Source: Eubacteriales bacterium (GTDB lineage: Bacteria; Bacillota_A; Clostridia; Christensenellales; Aristaeellaceae). Taken from it: a DNA stretch of 6,832 nucleotides. The number at the start of each line of letters is the position of its first letter. Position 1 is the first letter of the stretch. A program made the position numbers and the translations under genes. The DNA lies in contig JAQUXV010000144.1 of assembly GCA_028692205.1 (NCBI GenBank), positions 1-6,832 of the forward strand. Reading direction: 5' to 3'. Below the pieces are notes generated by a model. That model was not told where the DNA came from. It did no database searches and was given only the letters and a program-made list of their open reading frames with translations. Positions 1 to 5,213 of the stretch are shown piece after piece.

Positions 1-104
1 GCGCGCTTAAACTGCCCGTAGGACATGTGCAAACGCTCCAGCGCCAACCGGCGTATCGGCAAACCGTCGTCACCAGGGGCTACGATTAAGCTCATTTCTT
101 GCAT
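1..104 (-). CDS. Probable RluA-family pseudouridine synthase, 5' end only
   Basis: Only the first 34 codons lie in the window; the gene continues beyond the left edge. The start is ATG at 104-102, preceded by a clear GGAGG (110-114 on the complementary strand) with 5 bases between. A second in-frame ATG at codon 4 is less well placed. The peptide contains GLPIRRLALERLHMSYGQFK, which resembles the small S4-like RNA-binding segment at the N-terminus of RluA/RluD-type enzymes, where a basic helix is followed by an LLDG-type turn. Those enzymes isomerise uridine to pseudouridine in rRNA or tRNA in the cytoplasm. The catalytic domain with its Asp is outside the window, so the assignment rests on a short resemblance only. 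Another S4-domain RNA-binding protein is the main alternative. The gene is transcribed divergently from the ECF S component gene and has its own promoter at 132-160. Confidence 0.5.
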   Translation of the reverse strand, partial: MQEMSLIVAPGDDGLPIRRLALERLHMSYGQFKR

Positions 105-131
105 AAATGCCTCCGAAACGGTCTTGTATAA

Positions 132-160
132 AGTATACCATGACCGGCTTCCACTTTCAA
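132..160 (-). promoter_or_regulatory. Sigma-A-type promoter of the leftward gene
   Basis: On the minus strand the sequence reads TTGAAA (160-155), a 17-bp spacer, then TATACT (137-132). Both boxes match the housekeeping consensus at five of six positions and the spacing is ideal. Transcription would begin near 125, giving a leader of about 20 nt that carries the GGAGG at 114-110 just ahead of the ATG at 104. No operator-like repeat is evident around it. Confidence 0.75.
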
Positions 161-202
161 TCGTTACGTATAGAATAATACTTTCAGGCAACATCATGTA
201 AC

Positions 203-231
203 TTTACGAATAACATTTTCTATGATATGAT
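203..231 (+). promoter_or_regulatory. Sigma-A-type promoter of the ECF/kinase/Mrp operon
   Basis: TTTACG (203-208), a 17-bp spacer and TATGAT (226-231) form a good housekeeping promoter. A second overlapping TATGAT lies at 221-226 but gives a 12-bp spacer. Transcription would start near 238, right at the perfect palindrome AAAGCGCTTT (238-247). This leaves about 90 nt of untranslated leader before the ATG at 329. It is divergent from the promoter at 132-160; the two -35 boxes are about 42 bp apart. Confidence 0.65.
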
Positions 232-237
232 ACTGCT

Positions 238-328
238 AAAGCGCTTTGCCCGGATGTCATGAAGGCATCGTACTTCCGCGAACGGAAGTCAAGGCTGCCA
301 TGAACATACGAGAGGAAGCGGTTTTTTC
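238..328 (+). promoter_or_regulatory. Structured 5' leader, candidate riboswitch or translational control element
   Basis: The leader can be folded by hand into a stacked structure. The apical hairpin is ACTTCCG (272-278), loop CGAA, CGGAAGT (283-289), a perfect 7-bp stem. Below it, 265-267 can pair with 296-298. Next, ATGTCATG (254-261) pairs with 299-307, with A303 bulged. At the base, 242-249 can pair with 314-320, with one wobble and one bulge. The 3' strand of that basal stem overlaps the Shine-Dalgarno region (AGAGGAAG, 311-318), and six T bases (322-327) follow it directly before the start codon. The CTTCC at 273-277 could also pair with the second GGAAG at 314-318, so alternative folds exist. 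I could not match it to TPP, FMN, THF, preQ1, purine, cobalamin or ZTP consensus elements. Function as a switch is inference. Confidence 0.4.
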
Positions 329-889
329 ATGCAAAAAAACAATGTCTACCGGCTTACCCTGAGCGCTCTGTTCCTTGCGCTTGCCCTTGTGCTGCCTTTT
401 CTGACGGGTCAGATTCCCCAACTTGGTTCCGCGCTGCTGCCGATGCACCTGCCGGTATTGCTGTGCGGTTTCATTTGCGGATGGCCGTGGGGGCTGGCCG
501 TCGGGTTTATCGCGCCGCTGCTGCGCACGCTGCTGTTTGGTATGCCGCCGCTGATGCCCACCGCGATTGCGATGGCCTTCGAGCTGGCAGCCTATGGTGC
601 GTTCTCGGGTCTCTTATACGAACGCCTCAACAAAAACACGGCGCAGGTATATGTTTCCCTGATCGGCGCAATGCTGATCGGCCGCGTGGTATGGGGGCTT
701 GTCAGCCTCGTCCTGTACGGCCTGTTCCTGCAAAAGGCCTTTACCGCCGTAATCTTCGTGGCCGGTGCGTTTATCAACGCCTGGCCGGGCATCCTTGCGC
801 AGCTCGTGCTGGTGCCGCTGATTGTGCTGGCGCTTCAGCGCGCAAAGCTGCTTCCCCGTCGCACCGGCGGGAAAACCGTATCCGCATAA
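329..889 (+). CDS. ECF transporter S component (substrate-binding membrane subunit), ligand unknown
   Basis: This 186-aa protein is almost entirely hydrophobic, with about six membrane helices (roughly residues 8-27, 41-60, 62-80, 83-98, 106-132, 140-170) and a short basic C-terminal tail. That is the size and topology of ECF-transporter S components such as PanT, RibU or BioY. These bind a vitamin-like ligand in the membrane and are energised by a shared EcfA-EcfA'-EcfT module, which is not encoded here. TM1 carries an alanine-spaced face (A13, A17), as in other S components that dock to EcfT. The segment LLPMHLPVLLCGFICGW (residues 36-52) is typical of a clostridial branch of unassigned ligand. 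The start ATG is 13 bases after GAGG (312-315), slightly long, and its ribosome binding site lies in the structured leader. It is the first gene of the operon, 36 bp before the kinase-like gene, which could trap the imported compound. Ligand assignment is not possible from sequence alone. Confidence 0.85.
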   Translation: MQKNNVYRLTLSALFLALALVLPFLTGQIPQLGSALLPMHLPVLLCGFICGWPWGLAVGFIAPLLRTLLFGMPPLMPTAIAMAFELAAYGAFSGLLYERLNKNTAQVYVSLIGAMLIGRVVWGLVSLVLYGLFLQKAFTAVIFVAGAFINAWPGILAQLVLVPLIVLALQRAKLLPRRTGGKTVSA

Positions 890-925
890 TCGGCTTACGG
901 CTAGCTTACCCTTTCGGAGGTTAAT

Positions 926-2080
926 ATGAAACCGGATTTTATCCTGCGCCATCTTTCGGCGCAGTCGGAAGCGGAGCCCATGGACGCGATAAAGTTCCTT
1001 TATCAAAGCGCTTTTGGCTGCGGCCACCTGCTCGCGGATGAATCCGTCTGCGCCGGCGCCGTTGAAACGGAGATCAGCCAAACGCAGCCGGAACCGGACG
1101 CGCCCGTCTATGAACCGCTCGGCGGCGGCCTGTGCCGCCTGAACCTACGCGCGCCGCAGGTTCGCGCCCTGCCGCCCATTCGCATCGCACGGATGATGCA
1201 GACGACGGCCAAGCGTTTTCAGGATTCATCCCGACGGTTTTCAGAAAGTATCGATCAGCTTCGGTTGCTTGCCGCGCGTTATGGTGCGGATGTAACCCAA
1301 TCCGCGGCCTCCCCGCGCCTGCCCTTCACCGCGCAGGCGCTGGAGGCCGCTCTTGCCGACTATACGGCGAAGGGAAGCCCCTATCCCCGGCACAGCGAGC
1401 GATACCGGCGGGCATACGGACCCGCGTATCGCGTTGTGCTTCAGCGTTACGCCTCGGCGCTTCCGCTGATTACCCTGCTGGAAACAAGGCTGCGGGAGGA
1501 TCGCCGGGCAACGCTCGCGTTGGACGGCGACTGCGCATCCGGCAAAACATCCCTGATTGAGCTGCTGGCACCCTTGTATAACTGTAATGTGTTCCATATG
1601 GACGACTTTTTTTTGCCTCTTTCTCTGCGTACGCCGCAGCGGCTTGCACAGCCGGGCGGAAACGTGCATTACGAACGCTTTCTTTCACAGGTTCTTACCG
1701 GCCTGCTTTCCGGTGAACCATTTGACTATGATACATACAGCTGCCATACGGGTGAAACCCGCTCCGTGAGGGTGGTTCCCCGACCGGTCAGCCTGGTCGA
1801 GGGCAGCTACTCCCTTCACCCGGCATTTGAGGATGCTTATCAAAAGCTGCACGCCATCCGCGCGCTGCTTACCGTAACGCCGGACGAACAAGTGGCGCGA
1901 ATTCGCCTGCGAAACGGCGAAGCCCTGCTCCAGCGTTTCCAAAACGAGTGGATTCCCCTTGAAATTCGTTATTTTCAGGCGTATCATAAAACACGTGGCG
2001 ACGAGCTGATTCTGCCGAGTGATTGGCAAATCGGGAACGAGCCTGTAAACCCGATACCGCAGGGAGGAAACGAAGCGTGA
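926..2080 (+). CDS. Two-part protein: uncharacterised N-terminal domain plus uridine-kinase-like P-loop domain
   Basis: This 384-aa protein starts at ATG 926, 5 bases after a perfect GGAGG (916-920). The C-terminal half (about 190-365) looks like the uridine kinase/phosphoribulokinase group of P-loop kinases. It shows a Walker A GDCASGKT (201-208), the acidic HMDDFFLP segment (224-231) that normally contacts the acceptor substrate, HYERF (248-252), VEGSYSLHP (291-299), and an Arg-rich lid-like stretch around RIRLRNGE (325-332). Family members transfer phosphate from ATP to a nucleoside, pantothenate, nicotinamide riboside or similar alcohol. The N-terminal half (about 1-185) is soluble, contains FLYQSAFGCGHLL (24-36) and PLGGGLCRLNL (64-74), and is not a domain I can name. 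A free uridine kinase is only about 210 aa, so this is a fusion or extended form. Its stop overlaps the GTG of the next gene by 4 bp, so the two are translationally coupled. Substrate unknown; phosphorylation of the ligand imported by the upstream S component is inference. Confidence 0.8.
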   Translation: MKPDFILRHLSAQSEAEPMDAIKFLYQSAFGCGHLLADESVCAGAVETEISQTQPEPDAPVYEPLGGGLCRLNLRAPQVRALPPIRIARMMQTTAKRFQDSSRRFSESIDQLRLLAARYGADVTQSAASPRLPFTAQALEAALADYTAKGSPYPRHSERYRRAYGPAYRVVLQRYASALPLITLLETRLREDRRATLALDGDCASGKTSLIELLAPLYNCNVFHMDDFFLPLSLRTPQRLAQPGGNVHYERFLSQVLTGLLSGEPFDYDTYSCHTGETRSVRVVPRPVSLVEGSYSLHPAFEDAYQKLHAIRALLTVTPDEQVARIRLRNGEALLQRFQNEWIPLEIRYFQAYHKTRGDELILPSDWQIGNEPVNPIPQGGNEA

Positions 2081-2490
2081 ACGTACTGGTAATCGACGGT
2101 CAGGGCGGCGGCATGGGCCGTGCGCTGGTTACGGCGATACGGCAGATTGCGCCCTCGCTTTCACTGATCGCCCTTGGTACCAACGCCACGGCAACCGCGG
2201 CTATGCTTCGGGCCGGCGCGCAGCAGGGGGCGACGGGCGAAAACGCGATCTGCTGCCAGTGCCGCAAAGCTGATGTAATTGTCGGCGTCGTCGGCATTTT
2301 ACATGCAAACGCCCTGCTGGGGGAAATCTCCCCCGCCATCGCCTCGGCTGTCAGCGAGAGCGACGCGGAAAAGGTGCTGATCCCGCTGGATCGCTGCGGG
2401 CTGCACATCATCGGCGTTGCGAAGCAGCCGTTGGAAACCATGATCGCCGAAGCGGCTGAAACCGTCGCCCGCCTCGCGGGCGCGCGATAA
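2077..2490 (+). CDS. DUF3842 family protein
   Basis: The best start is GTG at 2077, giving 137 aa. It follows AGGGAGG (2061-2067) by 9 bases and creates a 4-bp overlap with the previous stop. An in-frame start 18 codons upstream (2023) has no such site. The protein begins VLVIDGQGGGMGRALV, a glycine-rich beta-alpha-beta opening like a nucleotide-binding Rossmann fold. It continues with LIALGTNATATAAMLRAGA (about residues 32-50), GATGENAI (52-59), ADVIVGVVGI and LIPLDRC. This order matches the DUF3842 family of clostridia at its usual length. Its biochemical role has not been established to my knowledge. The glycine loop and the small alpha/beta layout suggest binding of a nucleotide or phosphate-bearing ligand, which is inference. 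Cysteines occur as a CCQC cluster in the middle of the protein, upstream of two genes that are also cysteine-based. Confidence 0.85.
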   Translation: MNVLVIDGQGGGMGRALVTAIRQIAPSLSLIALGTNATATAAMLRAGAQQGATGENAICCQCRKADVIVGVVGILHANALLGEISPAIASAVSESDAEKVLIPLDRCGLHIIGVAKQPLETMIAEAAETVARLAGAR

Positions 2491-2517
2491 CATTATTCAG
2501 GAAAGGATTTTTCACTC

Positions 2518-3357
2518 ATGAGCGAATGCACCCACGATTGCGCCAGCTGCGGCCAGAGCTGCGACTCCCGCAAACCTGAGAGTCTGTTGGAAAAACCGCA
2601 CGAGCAAAGTCACATCAAGAAAGTCGTCGCCGTTTGCAGCGGCAAGGGCGGCGTAGGCAAGAGCATGATCACCGCGATGCTGGCGGTGCTGGCGCAAAGG
2701 CAGCACCTGAAAGTCGGCATTCTGGATGCGGACATCACCGGCCCTTCCATCCCCAAGGCGTTTGGCCTAAAAGAGAAGGCGGGCGGCACCGATTACGGCA
2801 TCTTCCCCGTACGCACCAAAACCGGCATCGATGTAATGAGCCTCAACCTGATGCTGGAAAACGAGACCGACCCCGTCGTCTGGCGCGGCCCGATTATCGC
2901 GGGCGCGGTAAAGCAGTTCTGGACGGACGTTATCTGGGGCGATAAGGATATCCTGTTCATCGATATGCCGCCGGGAACCGGCGATGTTATGCTGACCGTT
3001 TTCCAGAGCATCCCCGTGGACGCGGCCGTGCTTGTGACCACGCCGCAGGAACTGGTGGGCATGATCGTGGAAAAGGCGATCAAGATGGCCGATATGATGA
3101 ACATTCCCACTCTTGGCATCGTGGAAAACATGAGTTACGTGGAATGCCCCGATTGCCACACCAAAATTGAGGTTTTCGGCGAAAGCCATGTGGAACAGCT
3201 TGCCAAAACCTACGATATCCCTCACGCGGCGCGCGTGCCGATGGACCCCAAGCTCAGCTCGGGCTGCGACCGCGGTCTGCTGGAGCTGTTCACCGGCAGC
3301 TGGCTGGATGAGCTTTCCGAAGCGATTGCCGCCATGTCTCCCCGCCGCTTCGGCTGA
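2518..3357 (+). CDS. mrp: Mrp/NBP35-family iron-sulfur cluster carrier ATPase
   Basis: This 279-aa cytoplasmic protein belongs to the Mrp/ApbC/NBP35 branch of deviant Walker P-loop ATPases, which hold a labile [4Fe-4S] cluster at a dimer interface and pass it to client enzymes. The visible motifs are the deviant Walker A GKGGVGKS (42-49), the LDADITGPS switch I (69-77), the FIDMPPGTGD switch II/Walker B (147-156), and the cluster-binding CPDC (C210, C213) after ENMSYVE. There is no N-terminal DUF59 domain as in E. coli Mrp. Instead it has four cysteines at positions 4, 8, 11 and 15 (CX3CX2CX3C), the NBP35-like arrangement common in clostridia. The start is ATG 2518 with AGGAAAGG (2499-2506) about 11 bases upstream. 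It lies 27 bp after DUF3842 and 12 bp before the C_GCAxxG_C_C gene. A client enzyme is not identified here. Confidence 0.95.
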   Translation: MSECTHDCASCGQSCDSRKPESLLEKPHEQSHIKKVVAVCSGKGGVGKSMITAMLAVLAQRQHLKVGILDADITGPSIPKAFGLKEKAGGTDYGIFPVRTKTGIDVMSLNLMLENETDPVVWRGPIIAGAVKQFWTDVIWGDKDILFIDMPPGTGDVMLTVFQSIPVDAAVLVTTPQELVGMIVEKAIKMADMMNIPTLGIVENMSYVECPDCHTKIEVFGESHVEQLAKTYDIPHAARVPMDPKLSSGCDRGLLELFTGSWLDELSEAIAAMSPRRFG

Positions 3358-3369
3358 GGGAGGGCAGCG

Positions 3370-3819
3370 ATGATGAACCAAAAAGAACAGACCGCGCTCG
3401 AATACTTTAATCAGGGATATAGCTGCGCGCAGTCTGTATTCACCGCTTTTCATGAAGAGATGGGCCTTACCGAGGCGCAAGCCTTGAAGTTGGGTTCCTC
3501 TTTCGGCGGCGGCGTAGGCGGGCTTCGCGAGGTATGCGGCGCTTTTCTGGGCATGAGCATGGCGCTGGGCGCGCTGAAAGGCTATGCAACCCCGGATGAC
3601 CAGGCAGCCAAAGAAAAGCATTACGCAATGATTCAGCAGAAGGCGGAGCTGTTCAAGACCGATTACGGCACGCTGATTTGCCGCGATCTACTGGCGCAGA
3701 ACGGAGTAACCCCTTCGCCCGTGCCCGCCAAACGCACCGAGGCGTATTACGCGTCGCGTCCCTGCTCCAAGTATGTCGCCGCCTGTGCGCGCTACGCGGA
3801 AGAAGAGTTGAATCAATAA
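3370..3819 (+). CDS. C_GCAxxG_C_C family protein (putative redox or metal-binding)
   Basis: This 149-aa soluble protein has the defining pattern of the C_GCAxxG_C_C family. It shows GYSCAQSV with C19, a glycine-rich FGGGVGGLREVCGAFLG with C56 (residues 45-61), LICRDLL with C104, and RPCSKYVAACA with C132 and C139. Members have about this length and are common in anaerobes. They are suspected to bind a metal or undergo thiol redox chemistry, but no reaction is established to my knowledge. Two adjacent starts are possible, ATG 3370 and ATG 3373. The ribosome binding site GGGAGGG (3358-3364) is 5 bases from the first and 8 from the second, so the second (148 aa) may be used. It directly follows the Mrp/NBP35 gene and is the last gene of the operon, with a strong terminator 17 bp after its stop. 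The pairing with an iron-sulfur carrier fits a role around a cluster or cysteine redox, which is inference. Confidence 0.88.
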   Translation: MMNQKEQTALEYFNQGYSCAQSVFTAFHEEMGLTEAQALKLGSSFGGGVGGLREVCGAFLGMSMALGALKGYATPDDQAAKEKHYAMIQQKAELFKTDYGTLICRDLLAQNGVTPSPVPAKRTEAYYASRPCSKYVAACARYAEEELNQ

Positions 3820-3836
3820 TTCTCGCTCGAATAAAC

Positions 3837-3880
3837 CAAACGGGGCTGTTACGAATCCAAAATCGTAACGGCCCCGTTTG
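3837..3880. terminator. Strong intrinsic terminator closing the plus-strand operon, probably bidirectional
   Basis: Bases 3837-3854 pair with 3863-3880 over 18 positions (one T-G wobble at 3847/3870) around an 8-base loop ATCCAAAA. The stem contains a CGGGGC/GCCCCG core. On the plus strand it is followed by ATTATTAT, a weak T-tract. On the minus strand it is followed by GGTTTATT. It lies 17 bp after the stop of the C_GCAxxG_C_C gene. From the other side it begins 2 bp beyond a double TAA (3882-3887) that ends the possible minus-strand remnant. Confidence 0.9.
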
Positions 3881-3884
3881 ATTA

Positions 3885-4262
3885 TTATAGATCGTGCAAC
3901 CGTTTCTCCATTTCCACAGTGGGTTTGCCCGCTTTCGATTGAGCCGGCAACCAGATGGCCGTCAATCCTGTTTTGCCGGCACGAACCGCCGTTTCTAAAA
4001 GTGTGGGGCACGCCGTTGCAAATAGAACGCGGCATAGGCCGTATGCACCCATCTCGATGCGGTATAGGCAGCAATAAGGGCTTTAACCGACGACGACTAT
4101 ATACGGTTGCCCAAGCCGTTAATTAAACCTCTTGCAAAATTCGTATGCTCAACTTGCTCAAAAAGGTTCAGAATCGGAAAGCCAAGCCGTACACGGACTG
4201 GAGCTTACACGAACGCACGTGACCGCCCGTTGTTGTGCCAATGACAAAGAAGCAGACAGTCT
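3885..4262 (-). pseudogene. Possible frame-disrupted coding remnant in a gene-free block (unrecognised)
   Basis: This part of the 490-bp gap between the operons has no intact gene with a ribosome binding site. On the minus strand three protein-like stretches follow each other. Frame A runs 4262-4161 and ends at a TGA in a T5 run (4160-4164). Frame B runs from 4159 to a TAG at 3997-3995, interrupted by one TAG at 4099-4097, and includes SSSVKALIAAYTASRWVHTA. Frame A resumes through a T4 run (3997-4000) with LETAVRAGKTGLTAIW and KAGKPTVEMEKRLHDL, ending in TAA TAA at 3887-3882, 2 bp before the terminator stem. One T too many and one T too few would explain both shifts. A last-segment ATG at 4052 gives 55 aa but has no ribosome binding site. 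I do not recognise the product. It could equally be a non-coding intergenic repeat that is open by chance, since plus-strand frames are also open here. Confidence 0.25.
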
Positions 4263-4269
4263 TTATAAA
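4241..4269 (+). promoter_or_regulatory. Promoter-like -35/-10 pair inside the gene-free block
   Basis: ATGACA (4241-4246), a 17-bp spacer and TATAAA (4264-4269) match the housekeeping consensus at five of six positions in each box. Transcription would start near 4275 and run rightward, against the 3' end of the metal permease gene. No gene follows on the plus strand, so it either makes a short RNA, acts antisense to the permease, or is a chance match in a T/A-containing patch. Confidence 0.3.
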
Positions 4270-4270
4270 C

Positions 4271-4364
4271 AAGCAGGACGGCCGTATACGGCCGCCGTTG
4301 GCGGTTCCCCATCATCCGCAGCAACAGAGGGAGAGCTTATTATGTAATTCTATCCTGCTTTTTT
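4271..4364 (+). ncRNA. Candidate small structured RNA with terminator-like 3' end
   Basis: AAGCAGGA (4271-4278) can pair with TCCTGCTT (4353-4360), and T bases continue to 4364, so the outer stem ends in a six-T run (4359-4364). Inside lie two hairpins. The first is CGGCCG-TATA-CGGCCG (4279-4294). The second is GTTGGCGG (4297-4304) with CCGC and CAAC (4316-4319 and 4322-4325), two bulged bases between. An unpaired purine-rich AGAGGGAGAG stretch (4326-4335) follows. A promoter-like pair lies just upstream, but its predicted start (about 4275) would remove part of the outer stem, which weakens the case. The structure may instead help terminate transcription of the convergent metal transporter operon. 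No known RNA family was recognised. Confidence 0.22.
4279..4294. repeat. Perfect 16-bp palindrome CGGCCGTATACGGCCG
   Basis: The 16 bases are a perfect dyad centred between 4286 and 4287. As RNA they give a 6-bp GC stem with a TATA loop on either strand. The palindrome is about 75 bp beyond the stop of the minus-strand permease gene. It could be part of a 3' structure for that transcript or a protein-binding site; there is no run of T bases directly after it on either strand. Confidence 0.6.
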
Positions 4365-4370
4365 GCCGCA

Positions 4371-5213
4371 TTATTCCGCCGCGGTTACCCGTCCGCCTGT
4401 TTTTACCCGGCGATAGACTGCGCGGCCCAGATAGGCCAGTAGGTAGCATAACACGGAAAGCATCACAATGGAGGCCCCGGACGCAAGGTTAAGCGCGTAG
4501 GAAATCCACAGCCCGCCGAAGCAGAAGATGCCGCTGAACAGGATGGAAAGCAGCACACGCGGCTTAAAACGGCTGGTAAACAGCGCGGCGGAAGCCGCAG
4601 GCGCAGTCAGCAGCGCCAGCACAAGGATAATCCCCACTACGCGAATCAGCACGACCACCGTCAAAGCGATCAACACCATCATAATGTTGTCCAGCGCCGG
4701 AATGTTCACGCCCATAATCCCCGCAAACTCGTCGTCGAACAGGTACACCTTCCAGTCTGAATACAATGCCACGAAGGTGAACACCACCAGCAGCGCCAGC
4801 ACGGAGATGAAAACCAGATCCATCCGGGTGACGGATAAAATACTGCCGAACAGGTAACTCGTCAGGTCCGGCGGATAGCTTTTCATCATGGAAATAAACA
4901 GAATGCCCAGCGCCATGCCCAGCGACCAGAACAGGCTGATGATGATATCCGTGTTCTTCATGCCGCGCCGTCGCAGACTGCCGATGCCAAGCGCCGCCAG
5001 CACCGCGAAAACAAACGCGCCGATGATCGGCTCGATACCCAGATAGTACCCCAGCCCCACGCCTCCGTAGGACGTATGCGCGATGCCGCCGCTCATCATC
5101 ACAAGTTTCTTTTCGATGATCACAATTCCCATGATACCGCAAACGATGCTGGCCAGCAACGCCGCCGTCGCCGCGTTGCGCATGAACTGATAATTGATGA
5201 TTGCCTCGATCAT
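4371..5213 (-). CDS. znuB: Metal ABC transporter permease (ZnuB/TroC type)
   Basis: This 280-aa integral membrane protein has about eight helices (roughly 15-33, 44-58, 62-79, 90-110, 134-151, 176-203, 221-240, 246-266), the size and topology of ABC-3 family permeases that import Zn, Mn or Fe. It forms the channel as a dimer in the cytoplasmic membrane. Family landmarks are the loop around SGGIAHTSYGGVGLG (41-55), with the conserved His at 46, and the segment FDDEFAGIMGV (159-169), which corresponds to the coupling region that contacts the ATPase, followed by VLALLTAPAASA (198-209). The start ATG (5213-5211) overlaps the TGA of the ATPase gene by 4 bp. GGAG (5225-5222, minus strand) lies 8 bases upstream, so it has its own ribosome binding site and is also coupled. 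It is the last gene of the operon. The metal cannot be told from the permease alone, so the symbol is by family resemblance. Confidence 0.92.
   Translation of the reverse strand: MIEAIINYQFMRNAATAALLASIVCGIMGIVIIEKKLVMMSGGIAHTSYGGVGLGYYLGIEPIIGAFVFAVLAALGIGSLRRRGMKNTDIIISLFWSLGMALGILFISMMKSYPPDLTSYLFGSILSVTRMDLVFISVLALLVVFTFVALYSDWKVYLFDDEFAGIMGVNIPALDNIMMVLIALTVVVLIRVVGIILVLALLTAPAASAALFTSRFKPRVLLSILFSGIFCFGGLWISYALNLASGASIVMLSVLCYLLAYLGRAVYRRVKTGGRVTAAE

Noticed and set aside
238..328. Leader as a TPP, FMN, THF or preQ1 riboswitch
   Set aside because: The conserved sequence blocks of those classes are not present; only the fold and position suggest regulation.
1003..1017. Second AAAGCGCTTT palindrome (also at 238-247) as a possible operator pair
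   Set aside because: The second copy lies inside the kinase-like coding sequence about 760 bp away, where codon content explains it; no third copy was seen.
614..1081. Minus-strand open frame of 155 codons opposite the S component and kinase-like genes
   Set aside because: It spans an intergenic gap and two confident plus-strand genes and shows no recognisable protein features.
2767..3621. Long minus-strand open frame (284 codons) opposite mrp and the C_GCAxxG_C_C gene
   Set aside because: It is a shadow frame of two clearly assigned genes on the plus strand, with no ribosome binding site or family motif.
3878..4126. Plus-strand open frame of 82 codons in the gene-free block
   Set aside because: It would have to start at a TTG within the terminator stem (3878), has no ribosome binding site, and resembles no family I know.
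3882..4343. Direct repeat TTATTAT at 3882-3888 and 4337-4343, as a possible target-site duplication around the gene-free block
   Set aside because: Seven A/T bases recur easily by chance, and there are no terminal inverted repeats next to them. It is worth revisiting only if the block proves to be mobile.
4132..4347. Plus-strand open frame of 71 codons
   Set aside because: No ribosome binding site precedes it, its composition is not protein-like, and it runs through the palindrome and hairpins at 4279-4325.
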